From the NCBI RefSeq assembly GCF_024362785.1, contig NZ_CP093301.1, forward strand, positions 186,001-250,000: 64,000 nt of DNA, given 5' to 3'. Below, one piece after another: positions 17,807 to 29,521 of this stretch. The stretch is from Evansella sp. LMS18 (GTDB lineage: Bacteria; Bacillota; Bacilli; Bacillales; Salisediminibacteriaceae). Made by a program: the position numbers and the translations under genes. Each line of letters begins with the position of its first letter. Within the stretch, counting starts at the first letter, position 1. Below the pieces are notes generated by a model, which searched no databases, was not told the DNA's origin, and worked only from the letters and a program-made list of their open reading frames with translations.

Positions 17807-20800
17807 ACGCCAGCACCTTCCCTTATTTTTTTCGGCGACCCAACAGCTTCTGCAGAGAAGGAGATTGTTTCCATTACTCTCAGCAATGCTTCTGCCGTAT
17901 CCATCGAAGTGAGGCAGACAATCCCGTGTTCCACCGCTTCCCGCCTGATTCTGAACCCATCCCTGGCAGGCTGCTTTCCTTTTGTCAATGTGTTGATAAT
18001 AAACTGTGCCTGGCCCTTTTCTATGACATCAAGCATGTCAGGGGAATTCCCCCCAATCTTTGAAACTACTGTTACAGGGATGTTTTCAGCAGCGATTCTT
18101 TTCGCTGTTCCTTCCGTTGCGAGCAGATGGTAGCCGATTCTGTGGAATCGTTTCGCCAGCTCCACTGCTTCCCCTTTATCTTTATCAGCAGTAGTGAAGA
18201 GTACGGAACCATAGGCTGGTATTTTCATGCCGGATGCAATCAGCCCTTTATACAGTGCTTTTTCAAGTGTATAATCTCTTCCCATTACTTCACCGGTTGA
18301 TTTCATTTCCGGTCCCAGAGTGATGTCTACACTGCGCAGTTTTGCGAAAGAGAACACAGGCACTTTCACGGATACCTGCTCAGGTTCAGGAAGGCAGCCT
18401 GTTTGATATCCCTGGTCTGCAAGGCTTTCCCCAAGAATTGCCTTCGTTGCGATGTTAGCCATATTTACACCAGTAATCTTGCTTAAAAACGGCACTGTTC
18501 TGCTGGATCTTGGGTTCACTTCAATTACATAGATATTGTTGCGGTGAATAACAAACTGAATGTTCAGCAGGCCGATAATATTGAATCCTCTTGCAAGCCT
18601 GATCGTATAGTCGATAATCTGGTTTTTCAGTTTTTTACTGATATTCTGTGTCGGATATACGGCAATGGAGTCTCCTGAGTGCACGCCGGCACGTTCAATA
18701 TGTTCCATAATTCCAGGGATCAGCACTGTTTCTCCGTCTGATACAGCATCCACTTCAATTTCTTTACCTGTGAGATACCGGTCAATCAATACAGGATGCT
18801 TCTCATTAATTTTTACAGCCCTGTCCATATATTTAAGAAGATCCTGTTCGTTATAGACAATTTCCATTGCTCTCCCACCGAGTACGTAGGAAGGCCTTAC
18901 CAGTACAGGGTAGCCGATGCCGTTTGCGATTCCCACTGCTTCTGATACAGAGGTTGCTGTTTTTCCTTCCGGCTGTGGTATGTCAAGGTCCATGAGCATA
19001 TGTTCAAATTTATCTCTGTCCTCTGCCCGGTCCATATTTTCCAGAGAAGTACCGAGAAGTTTAACTCCTCTTTCCTCCAGTTCTGAAGCTAGGTTAAGCG
19101 CCGTCTGCCCCCCGAACTGCACGATTACTCCCAATGGCTTTTCATGCTCGACAACATGCATGACATCCTCCACTGTGAGCGGTTCAAAGTAAAGCTTGTC
19201 GGAAATCTGGAAGTCCGTTGAAACTGTCTCTGGATTATTATTAATGATAATTGCTTCATAGCCCGCTTCCCGGATCGCTTTCACCGTATGGACGGTTGCA
19301 TAGTCAAACTCGATTCCCTGCCCGATGCGGATTGGGCCTGAACCAAGTACGAGAACGGAAGGTTTTTCTGTGAGAACCGACTCGTTCTCCTCTTCGTATG
19401 TGCCGTAATAATAAGGTGTTTCTGATGCAAACTCTGCTGCACACGTGTCTACCATTTTATAAACCGGAATGATATTGTGTTCTTTCCTGTAGTCGGAAAC
19501 CTCCAGTTCATTAATTCCCAGGATTGCTGCGATTTCCGGGTCTGAGAAGCCAAGGCTTTTTGCTTCCCGGAGCACTTCTGTATCCCACGGGTTTTCCGCC
19601 AAATCTTTTTCCATATCAATTATTCTCTTAATCTGGTAAAGGAAGAAGCGGTCGATTTTCGTCATAGAATATAACTCTTCCATATCATAACCAAGACGGA
19701 AAGCTTCCGCAGTTAAAATTAACCGCTCGTCGTCTGCCTCAACTAAACGTTTCCTCAGCTCTTCATGGCTGAAATGTTTTCCCTGTTTAAAACTTATGTG
19801 CTGCAGGTCAACCTCTGTCGATCTGATTGCTTTTAATAAAGATTCCGGAAGATTTCTCCCGATTGCCATCACTTCACCAGTAGCTTTCATCTGGGTGCCA
19901 AGCTTTCGGTTTGCTGAATCAAACTTATCAAACGGCCATCTCGGAATCTTGGTAACTACATAATCAAGGGCCGGTTCGAAGCTCGCGTAAGTGGTAAGGG
20001 TAACCGGGTTTTTACATTCATCGAGCTGGTAGCCAACTGCGATTTTCGCTGACAGCTTGGCAATCGGGTAGCCCGTTGCTTTAGAAGCAAGGGCAGAAGA
20101 ACGGCTTACCCGTGGATTAACCTCAATGATAAAGTAGTTCTCGCTGTATGGATCGAGAGCGAACTGAACGTTGCAGCCCCCTTCGATTCCGAGAGCCCGG
20201 ATGATCTTCAGGGAGGAATTCCTTAAGATCTGATATTCCCTGTCTGTCAGTGTCTGGCTCGGGGCAACTACTATGGAATCTCCTGTATGTATGCCTACAG
20301 GGTCAATGTTCTCCATGTTACAAACGACGATCGCCTGGTCATTTTTATCCCGCATGACCTCATATTCAACCTCTTTAAATCCTGCGATGCTTTTTTCAAT
20401 CAGGCACTGGTTCACCGGACTGCTGCTCAGGCCGCCTGTTACAATTTCCTTCAGCTGTTCTTCGTCGTATACAAGGCCGCCCCCTGTTCCACCAAGAGTG
20501 TATGCAGGGCGCACAATGACCGGATAACCGATTTCATCGACAAATCTTCTCGCTTCTTCCAGACTGTGGACAATCTCACTTGCAGGGACAGGCTCATTTA
20601 ATTCATTCATGAGGCTGCGGAACAAATCTCTGTCTTCCGCCTGCTTAATCGCCTTCAAATCTGTACCGAGAAGCTCAATTCCGTATTCATCCAGAAGACC
20701 TGACTCGGAAAGCTCCACCGCCATGTTCAGTCCTGTCTGGCCGCCGAGCGTTGCCAGGATGCCGTCAGGCTGTTCCTGCCTGATAACACGGCTTACAAAC

Positions 20801-21015
20801 TGCAGTGTAAGGGGTTCAATATATACTCTGTCTGCAATCGTTTCGTCCGTCATAATTGTCGCGGGGTTGGAATTGATAAGAACAACTTCGTAGCCTTCTT
20901 CCATAAGCGCCTGGCACGCCTGTGTGCCGGCATAATCAAATTCCGCTGCCTGGCCGATAACAATAGGGCCAGAACCGATGACAAGTATTTTCTTAATATC
21001 TGTACGTTTAGGCAT
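17803..21015 (-). CDS. carB: Carbamoyl-phosphate synthase, large subunit
   Basis: Makes carbamoyl phosphate from bicarbonate, ammonia (from CarA) and two ATP. The product has about 1070 residues, the usual length, with two homologous ATP-grasp halves: the first opens with [20 protein letters not shown] and the second with [20 protein letters not shown]-terminal MGS-like allosteric domain ([13 protein letters not shown]..) ends the protein. I place the start at the ATG of MPKRTDIKK (21013-21015), preceded by AAGGGGATC and overlapping carA by 8 bp. The open frame extends 52 codons upstream, but that stretch lies inside carA and is not conserved-looking. Confidence 0.96.
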
Positions 21016-22102
21016 GAATGATCCCCTTCCTTGCTGCATGATCTTTAAGCATCTGGCGAAATTCTTTGAATAATCCATTCGCATCTTCCGGGCCTGGTGA
21101 AGCTTCCGGATGGTACTGCACGCTGAATGCAGGGACTTCTTTATGGCGGATACCTTCAACCGACCCGTCATTTACGTTAATATGCGTTATTTCAAGCTCA
21201 GTGTCAGCGAGGCTTTCCGGCAGGACCGTGTACCCGTGATTCTGGGCTGTTATAGCAATCTGGCCGGTTCTTAAGTCCTTAACTGGGTGGTTGCTTCCCC
21301 GGTGGCCGAATTTCATTTTCGCTGTCTTTGCTCCGGAAGCCAATGCGAGGAGCTGGTGGCCTAAGCAAATACCGAAGATTGGGATTTCACCAGTTAATTC
21401 TCTGACTGTTTTTATAGCCTCAGGCACATCCTGAGGGTTTCCCGGACCGTTACTCAGCACGATACCATCGGGCTGGAAAAGACGTATTTCTTCAGCTGTC
21501 GTGTTGTGTGGCACGACCATGACTTCATAACCTTCCGCCACCAGATTTTTAACTATCCCTTTTTTCACTCCGTAATCGATGAGAACTACCCGCTCCTTCG
21601 TTCCCGGGTTAACAAAACGTGTTTTTGTAGAAACTCTTTCTACCTGATCTGTCGGAAAACTCGCCTGCTGCAGATAAGAAATTATTTCTTCTGTATCCGC
21701 GTCAGCAGAACACAGCCGCCCTTTTAAGGTGCCAGTCTCGCGAATCATTTTTGTCAGTTTTCTCGTATCAATTCCTTCAAGCCCTGGGATGTCAAAATGT
21801 TTCAGCCATTCATCCAGTGAAAGATTTGAACGGAAGTGGCTTGGATAAGCGGAGGCCTCTTTGACGATCAGGCCGTGAATATTCGGTATAATACTTTCAA
21901 AGTCATCCCGGTTTATACCGTAATTTCCGATCAACGGATATGTCATTGTAACAATCTGGCCGCAATACGAAGGGTCTGACATGATTTCCTGGTAACCTGT
22001 CATCCCTGTGTTAAATACTACTTCCCCTTCACTTTCCTTTTCGCTTCCGATTGCCTTTCCTTCAAACACCGCTCCATTTTCAAGAACTAGTAATCTCTTC
22101 AT
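21008..22102 (-). CDS. carA: Carbamoyl-phosphate synthase, small (glutaminase) subunit
   Basis: Hydrolyses glutamine and channels ammonia to CarB. The 364-residue protein has the N-terminal CPSase_sm domain ([17 protein letters not shown].., [20 protein letters not shown]) and a class I glutaminase with VLSNGPGNP, the catalytic Cys in GICLGHQLL and the His/Glu pair in [11 protein letters not shown]. The start overlaps the pyrC stop by 4 bp. Confidence 0.96.
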   Translation of the reverse strand: MKRLLVLENGAVFEGKAIGSEKESEGEVVFNTGMTGYQEIMSDPSYCGQIVTMTYPLIGNYGINRDDFESIIPNIHGLIVKEASAYPSHFRSNLSLDEWLKHFDIPGLEGIDTRKLTKMIRETGTLKGRLCSADADTEEIISYLQQASFPTDQVERVSTKTRFVNPGTKERVVLIDYGVKKGIVKNLVAEGYEVMVVPHNTTAEEIRLFQPDGIVLSNGPGNPQDVPEAIKTVRELTGEIPIFGICLGHQLLALASGAKTAKMKFGHRGSNHPVKDLRTGQIAITAQNHGYTVLPESLADTELEITHINVNDGSVEGIRHKEVPAFSVQYHPEASPGPEDANGLFKEFRQMLKDHAARKGIIHA

Positions 22103-23400
22103 GACATAACCTCCTCATTCTTCCACGCTGTCTTCCCTGCTGCCACTGTCTGAACAGGCCATGCAGTAAGCAGTTCATTCTTAAAAGGTGTATTTTTTCC
22201 TTTGGAGTAAAACTCCTCAGGATTAACCCGGGCAGTATGCTCAAGATTTATAATTGTAAAATCTGCTGCGTTTCCTTCTTCCAGTCTTCCGTATGGCAGA
22301 TTAAATGCATCCGCAGGCTTCTCAGTCAGCCACTGGATTAATTCGTGAAGCTCGCAGACTCCCTTTTTCACCAATTTTGTGTAAAGGAGCGGGAATGCAA
22401 TTTCAAGACCGACAATTCCAAACGGCGCTTCTTCAACAGGTAGTTCCTTCTCTTCTTTTGTATGTGGTGCATGGTCAGTTGCAATGAAATCGATCGTTCC
22501 GTCAAGGAGACCTTCGATCAATGCTTCTCTGTCCTCCCGTCTTCTGAGAGGCGGGTTCATTTTATAATTAGCGTCTGCACCAGGGATATCGTCCTCGCAT
22601 AATATCAGATGATGAGGAGTTACTTCAGCAGTCACTTTTATCCCCGCTCGCTTCGCATCCCTGATCACCCTCACTGACTCTTTCGTGCTTACGTGGCACA
22701 CGTGATAGTGTGCACCGGCAGCTTCAGCAAGTAGAACGTCTCTTGCAATGTGCACTGATTCTGCCGCAGATAAAATTCCTGGTATATTATGTTTCTTTGA
22801 AAACTCGCCTTCGTGGACCGCTCCGCCGTACAGGAGGCTGTTATCTTCGCAATGGGCAACAACCGCTTTGCTCACTTTAGCCGCTGCAAGCATCGCCTCG
22901 TACATTTTCCCAGCTTCCTGGACACCGACCCCGTCGTCTGTAAAAGCGAATGCTCCAAGTTCCGCCAGGCTCTCCATATCTGTGAGGTTCTTTCCTGCCT
23001 GCCTTTCGGTAATAGATGCATACGGCAGAACCCTCACATGTCCTTTTTCTTTCATTGCTTCAGATATTGCTGTGAAGTGTTCAGGTGTATCAGGGACAGG
23101 CCTTGTGTTCGGCATAGCAGCGATGGTGGTAAAACCGCCCCTGGCTGCGGCCATTGTACCCGTTTCAATTGTTTCTTTCTTTTCTCCCCCAGGCTCACGG
23201 AGATGCACATGAAGGTCAACAAATCCAGGAGTGATGAGCATCCCGTTGAGATCGACAACTTCATCGAATTTAACTGTGATTTCAGACTCACCTTTGTAGA
23301 TTTTTTCGATTTCCCCTGATTCTGAGTTCACTGCGATAGAGATTGTTTCTCTTTCTCCTTTTTCGTTAAAGAACCATCCATTTTTATATAATGCGCGCAT
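22099..23400 (-). CDS. pyrC: Dihydroorotase
   Basis: Cyclises carbamoyl aspartate to dihydroorotate. The 433-residue amidohydrolase has the HxH metal motif in [18 protein letters not shown], further metal histidines in AVVAHCEDN and [11 protein letters not shown], and the catalytic Asp in [14 protein letters not shown]. It begins inside the pyrB 3' end (17-bp overlap), as expected in this tightly packed operon. Confidence 0.96.
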   Translation of the reverse strand: MRALYKNGWFFNEKGERETISIAVNSESGEIEKIYKGESEITVKFDEVVDLNGMLITPGFVDLHVHLREPGGEKKETIETGTMAAARGGFTTIAAMPNTRPVPDTPEHFTAISEAMKEKGHVRVLPYASITERQAGKNLTDMESLAELGAFAFTDDGVGVQEAGKMYEAMLAAAKVSKAVVAHCEDNSLLYGGAVHEGEFSKKHNIPGILSAAESVHIARDVLLAEAAGAHYHVCHVSTKESVRVIRDAKRAGIKVTAEVTPHHLILCEDDIPGADANYKMNPPLRRREDREALIEGLLDGTIDFIATDHAPHTKEEKELPVEEAPFGIVGLEIAFPLLYTKLVKKGVCELHELIQWLTEKPADAFNLPYGRLEEGNAADFTIINLEHTARVNPEEFYSKGKNTPFKNELLTAWPVQTVAAGKTAWKNEEVMS

Positions 23401-24292
23401 GCTGTTTTTCCCCCTTCAGATTAAGTAAGCTGGCCAGTACGGCCTTTCTTGCTAATACACCATTTTTCATTTGCTTAAATATTCTCGAACGGTTACATTC
23501 CACCAGTTCATCAGCGATTTCCACATCACGGTTCACAGGTGCAGGGTGCATAATGATTGCCTCAGGAAGCATCCTTTTTTCCCTCTCAACGGTCAGCCCG
23601 TATTTCGTATGATATTCTTCTTTCGATAAGCCTTCTTCGTTCTGATGGCGCTCTGTCTGGATTCTGAGCATCATCATCACATGGGCTTTTTCCACCGCTT
23701 CGTCCATTGTTACGACGTTGCCTTTTGTAATGGCCGGGTCCATCCATTCTTCCGGACCGGTGAAAAATACATTTGCGCCTAATTTTCTAAGTATGTCAGC
23801 ATTCGTGCGGGCCACTCTGCTGTGCCTGATGTCACCGGAAATCACGATGTTAACGCCCTGGAAGATGACGAATTCCTGCTGGATTGTCAGGAGATCGAGC
23901 AGGGACTGTGTCGGGTGGTCCCCTGCTCCATCGCCGGCATTAATAACAGGGATCGAGATATTCTCAAGCTCTTTATAATAAGCCTCCTGGCTGGACCGGA
24001 TGATTACCGCTTTACAGCCTATGGCTTCCAGGGTTCTTACAGTATCGTATAGTGTTTCACCTTTTTGAACGCTCGATGTCTCTTCATCAAGGGTAATTGC
24101 ATGAAGCCCAAGTTCGTTCTGAGCTACCTCAAAGCTGCATTTCGTCCTTGTGCTCGGTTCAAAAAACAGGTTTGCAACTGTCACAGGCGGATACTGCTGC
24201 TGAAAAAAGGTATCTTCCATCTGTTTTGCCATATTTAAAATTTCTTCGAGCTCATTAATCGTTAAATCGTTTAATGTTCTTAAGTGTTTCAT
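23384..24292 (-). CDS. pyrB: Aspartate carbamoyltransferase catalytic subunit
   Basis: Condenses carbamoyl phosphate and aspartate, the committed step of pyrimidine synthesis. The 302-residue protein has the carbamoyl-phosphate loop [28 protein letters not shown] and the aspartate-binding [11 protein letters not shown]. No regulatory PyrI gene is present, as is normal in Bacillus. The upstream gap of about 210 bp carries PyrR attenuator 3. Confidence 0.96.
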   Translation of the reverse strand: MKHLRTLNDLTINELEEILNMAKQMEDTFFQQQYPPVTVANLFFEPSTRTKCSFEVAQNELGLHAITLDEETSSVQKGETLYDTVRTLEAIGCKAVIIRSSQEAYYKELENISIPVINAGDGAGDHPTQSLLDLLTIQQEFVIFQGVNIVISGDIRHSRVARTNADILRKLGANVFFTGPEEWMDPAITKGNVVTMDEAVEKAHVMMMLRIQTERHQNEEGLSKEEYHTKYGLTVEREKRMLPEAIIMHPAPVNRDVEIADELVECNRSRIFKQMKNGVLARKAVLASLLNLKGEKQHARII

Positions 24293-24344
24293 ATCTTGAC
24301 CCTCTCCTAACTGGTGGATTTCTCAGCGTCTGGAAGTCAGGGTA

Positions 24345-24482
24345 TAAAAAAGCACCCTGATTTTATACATTCAGGGTGCCCACTGTTCTGCTTTCCGCAG
24401 AACGATATGCTTAAAGAAGAGGGAGCTTTCCATGCCCCCTGTCCTTCAGCATCGTGTTCACCCTTCCAAGCCTCACGGGACT
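24345..24482 (-). promoter_or_regulatory. PyrR attenuator 3 (pyrP-pyrB gap)
   Basis: On the minus strand, the PyrR-binding loop sequence AGTCCCGTGAGGCT lies at 24469-24482. It is followed by competing helices and then an intrinsic terminator, stem GCACCCTGA/TCAGGGTGC (24352-24379) plus TTTTTT. When UMP-bound PyrR holds the binding loop, the terminator should form and reduce expression of pyrB and downstream genes. Position and motif match the third attenuator of the B. subtilis pyr operon. Confidence 0.93.
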
Positions 24483-24503
24483 TAGTTAAAGGATGATTTC
24501 ATA

Positions 24504-25820
24504 TTAAGCTGCTTCTCTATCCTGCTTTTTAGTCTCACTTTCAAAAATCTCGTCCGGGTCTGCGACTTTCTCTCTGCCTGGAAGAGTAAGGTTAAGAATG
24601 ATCCCGATCACTGTAGCAAGAGCCATTCCTGCGATTTGGATGTTCTCATTGACCTGGATGAATGCTCCGCCAATCCCGATAACAAGGATTACTGAAGAGA
24701 TGATCAGGTTACGTTTTTTACCGATGTCCACTTTGTTATCAATCATCATTCTTAATCCGCTGGAAGCGATGATACCGAACAGAAGGATTGATACACCGCC
24801 CATTACCGCTGTAGGAATTGTCGTAATGAGAGCAGACACCTTTCCGACAAAGCCGAACAGTACAGCTGTCACTGCAGCTCCCCCGATCACGTAGACGCTG
24901 AACACTCTCGTAAGTGCTACAACTCCGATATTTTCCCCATAGGTGGTGTTCGGAGGCCCGCCAAGGAACGAGCTGATAATCGTTGCAATTCCATCCCCGA
25001 AGATGGAACGGTGAAGTCCTGGCTTTTCCACAAAGTTTCTGCCAACTACTTTACTTAATACCATCTGATCTCCGATGTGTTCAGATAGTGTTACTACAGC
25101 AATCGGCACCATGATCAGGAAGATTTCCCATGAAAATGACGGGCTGTATGTTACGAACGGGATGATGAAATCCGGTGCCTGAATCCAGTTTGCTTCCCTT
25201 ACTGCTGCAAGGTCAACCAATCCCTGGGTATAGGCGATTGTATAACCTGCTACAATTCCAATCAGGATTGGTATAAGTCCAAAGAATCCTTTAAAGAACA
25301 CCGACGCTATAATAGTGACAAGCAATGTCCCAAGGGCTACCGCAAAGTGTATACCGCTGTATGCTTCAGTCACAGGGTCGTTCATCGCCATGTCGATAGC
25401 GACTCCTGCAAGTCCCAGACCGATAACCATGATAACCGGCCCTACAACAATCGGCGGGAGGAGGTTCATCAGCCAGCGCACTCCTGTGTATTTAATGATT
25501 ACCGCTACAATTCCGTACAGTAATCCGGCAAAGAAGCTTCCGATCATTACTCCTTCAGGCCCACCGATGCTCATACCCGCTATAATCGGCATAATGAAGG
25601 CGAATGAAGATCCGAGATAAGCCGGCACCTGGCCTTTTGTTATAAGGAGATATGCAAGTGTTCCAAGACCGCTGGAAACAAGCGCTACTGCAGGGCTTAA
25701 CCCTGTGAGAAGCGGTACAAGGATCGTAGCGCCGAACATAGCGAAAAGGTGCTGGATGCTTAATATAATCCATTTATCAATTCGTGGAATTTCGTTTACC
25801 TCAATTGTTTTTTGTTTCAT
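24504..25820 (-). CDS. pyrP: Uracil permease
   Basis: Nucleobase:cation symporter-2 family transporter importing uracil. The 438-residue product, starting MKQKTIEVNEIPRIDKW, is highly hydrophobic with about 12-14 membrane segments and contains LSIQHLFAMFGATILVP and the substrate-site regions SEHIGDQMVLSKVVGRNF and GGPPNTTYGENIG. The ATG at 25820 sits behind GGAGGAGG; the open frame extends 21 codons further up, but these have no ribosome site. It lies between two PyrR attenuators, as in B. subtilis. Confidence 0.95.
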   Translation of the reverse strand: MKQKTIEVNEIPRIDKWIILSIQHLFAMFGATILVPLLTGLSPAVALVSSGLGTLAYLLITKGQVPAYLGSSFAFIMPIIAGMSIGGPEGVMIGSFFAGLLYGIVAVIIKYTGVRWLMNLLPPIVVGPVIMVIGLGLAGVAIDMAMNDPVTEAYSGIHFAVALGTLLVTIIASVFFKGFFGLIPILIGIVAGYTIAYTQGLVDLAAVREANWIQAPDFIIPFVTYSPSFSWEIFLIMVPIAVVTLSEHIGDQMVLSKVVGRNFVEKPGLHRSIFGDGIATIISSFLGGPPNTTYGENIGVVALTRVFSVYVIGGAAVTAVLFGFVGKVSALITTIPTAVMGGVSILLFGIIASSGLRMMIDNKVDIGKKRNLIISSVILVIGIGGAFIQVNENIQIAGMALATVIGIILNLTLPGREKVADPDEIFESETKKQDREAA

Positions 25821-25851
25821 GTTAATTCCTCCTCCAGCTATTTTGGACATC

Positions 25852-25972
25852 AAAAAACCTCTTTGCAGGCAAAGAGGCAACATCGCTTCCGCATGCCGGT
25901 ATGCACAGACTTCTTTTCTGAAGGCCTGCTCCGGTCCGGGAGGAGTATACCCCTTGTCAGCCTCACGGGACT
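25852..25972 (-). promoter_or_regulatory. PyrR attenuator 2 (pyrR-pyrP gap)
   Basis: The minus-strand PyrR-binding loop AGTCCCGTGAGGCT is at 25959-25972, just after the pyrR stop. A terminator stem CCTCTTT/AAAGAGG (25858-25877) followed by TTTTTTG precedes pyrP. This is the same layout as the other two attenuators. Confidence 0.93.
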
Positions 25973-25975
25973 GTA

Positions 25976-27717
<1,742 letters not shown>

Positions 27718-27719
27718 TT

Positions 27720-28181
27720 TTATGACTTCCCTTGCTCTTTTTCTTCTTTTATCACATGGATAATCAGCATAATTACCCCGACTACAAGGGCAGAATCAGC
27801 CACGTTAAAAATAGGGTAATTATAATTGAAAATATATACGTCAAGAAAATCTACAACTTCACCGAAAAGTACACGGTCAATAAAATTACCGATAGCTCCG
27901 CCTAAAACAAGGCCCAGGGAAATTCCGAACAAACGGTTTTGCCTTCCATACACCTGGATGTAATAGACAACAACTCCAACCACTATGATGGTGGCGATAT
28001 AAAAGAGCCACATCTGCCCCTGAAGAATTCCGAACGCCGCCCCTGCATTTCTGTGGGAGGTAAGATAAAAGAACCCTTCAATAATCGGGATACTTTCTCT
28101 TATTTCCATATTCTGTACTACGAGCCATTTCGTAAACTGATCTATTACTAAAACACTAAAAGCAATTAAATAAAAGATCAC
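27720..28181 (-). CDS. lspA: Lipoprotein signal peptidase (signal peptidase II)
   Basis: Aspartic protease of the membrane that removes signal peptides from diacylglyceryl-modified prolipoproteins. The 153-residue product has four membrane segments and the catalytic Asp motifs GGAIGNFIDRV and FNVADSALVVG, plus the conserved TSHRNAGAAFG. The start is the GTG at 28179-28181, preceded by GGGGGAG; the open frame extends 20 codons upstream without a ribosome site. Confidence 0.95.
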   Translation of the reverse strand: MIFYLIAFSVLVIDQFTKWLVVQNMEIRESIPIIEGFFYLTSHRNAGAAFGILQGQMWLFYIATIIVVGVVVYYIQVYGRQNRLFGISLGLVLGGAIGNFIDRVLFGEVVDFLDVYIFNYNYPIFNVADSALVVGVIMLIIHVIKEEKEQGKS

Positions 28182-28429
28182 GTATTCTCCCCCATTCAAA
28201 ACATATATCCTTATGCATTTTAGCATACAGGGCCTGCACAAACAATTGATATATAGGCAGGCAAGTTTTATTTTTGGGTTTATTTTGGCGTGTGAGGGAA
28301 AATTCTCATGCAGACGGCGTTAAAATTTGAGGCGTCTGCTTTGTGAAATATCTTTCCCTAGTTTCGGTGTTCTATTAGTTATTGGCGTAGGGATTGGCGC
28401 GGGGTTTGGCGCGGGGTTTGTGGATCCAG

Positions 28430-29400
28430 GAAGCACGGGTTCAGGAAGCATGGGGTCAGGAACGTTGGTGCGAGGTCGGGGAGCGGGTCCAGGAACGCTG
28501 GCCCGAGGTAGGGGAGCTTCTTTTTTCACTTGTTTACTACGGTTTACTCACGTTTTTATCCTGGCACCTGTGGACCGGGTGCACTCGTACCCGGTTCGTT
28601 GGTGCCTCGTTGAGCAGCTTCTTTTTTCGCACGCTGACTCCCGTATACTCATGTTTTTATCCTGGCACTTTGGTTCCAGGTACCTCGGTTCCAGGAACGT
28701 TGGTGCCACGTTGAGCAGCTTCTTTTTTCGCACGCTGACTCCCGTTTCCTCATGTTTTTATCCTGGCACTTTGGTTCCAGGAACCCCGGTTCCAGGAACG
28801 TTGGTGCCACGTTGAACAGCTTCTTTTTTCGTCCGCTTACTCCCGTTTCCTCATGTTTTTATCCTGGCACTTTGGTTCCAGGTACCCAGGTTTCAGGAAC
28901 GTTGGTGCCACGTTGAGAAGCTTCTTTTTTCGTCCGCTTACTCCCGTTTCCTCATGTTTTTATCCTGGCACTTTGGTGCCAGGAACGTTGGTGCCATGTT
29001 GAGAAGCTTCTTTTTTCGTCCGTTTACTCCTGTTTACTCATGTTTTTATCCTGGCACTTTGGTTCCAGGTACCTCGGTTCCAGGAACGTTGGTGCCACGT
29101 TGAGCAGCTTCTTTTTTCGCACGCTTACTCCCGTTTCCTCATGTTTTTATCCTGGCACTTTGGTTCCAGGAACCCCGGTTCCAGGAACGTTGGTGCCATG
29201 TTGAGAAGCTTCTTTTTTCGTCCGCTTACTCCCGTTTACTCATGTTTTTATCCTGGCACCTTGGTTCCAGGTACCCAGGTGCCAAGAACCAAGGTGCCAC
29301 GTTGAGCAGCTTCTTTTTTCGTCCGCTTACTCCTGTTTACTCATGTTTTTATCCTGGCACTTCGGTTCCAGGAACCCAGGTGCCAGGTTGCCGAAATACC
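28430..29400. repeat. 101-bp tandem repeat array, nine hairpin-forming units
   Basis: Units, indexed by GTTTTTATCCTGGCAC, begin at 28552, 28653, 28754, 28855, 28956, 29042, 29143, 29244 and 29345: period 101 bp, once 86 because one unit lost 15 bp. A decayed unit occupies about 28430-28551. Each complete unit has TGGCAC...GTGCCA arms with inner GGTTCC/GGAAC pairing; the unit at 29244 has a perfect 14-bp stem, TGGCACCTTGGTTC with GAACCAAGGTGCCA. Several plus-strand ORFs read through it only because of composition. It occupies the lspA-ileS interval, where B. subtilis has ylyA. The remaining stretches 28182-28429 and 29401-29482 show nothing recognisable. Confidence 0.92.
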
Positions 29401-29482
29401 AACACCTGATTCAAAGGTTAAGGTTAACCCTCACCACCTACCCGCATGCGCATCCAACCATCTAACCCCCACCTCCCCACCA

Positions 29483-29517
29483 CAAAAAAAACTGCACCTT
29501 TACAGTGCAGTTTTTTC
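29483..29517 (-). terminator. Terminator of ileS
   Basis: The perfect stem ACTGCAC/GTGCAGT with loop TGTAAAG is followed on the minus strand by TTTTTTTT, 5 bp after the ileS stop. The other strand also carries a T-run, so it may work in both directions. Confidence 0.92.
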
Positions 29518-29521
29518 AAAA

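Noticed and set aside
21016-21171. 52-codon N-terminal extension of CarB
   Set aside because: It overlaps carA entirely, lacks a ribosome site, and CarB has its normal length from the ATG at 21015.
28327-28815. Plus-strand ORFs of 106 and 162 codons over the 101-bp array
   Set aside because: They are produced by the repeat composition, overlap each other in different frames and show no homology that I recognise.
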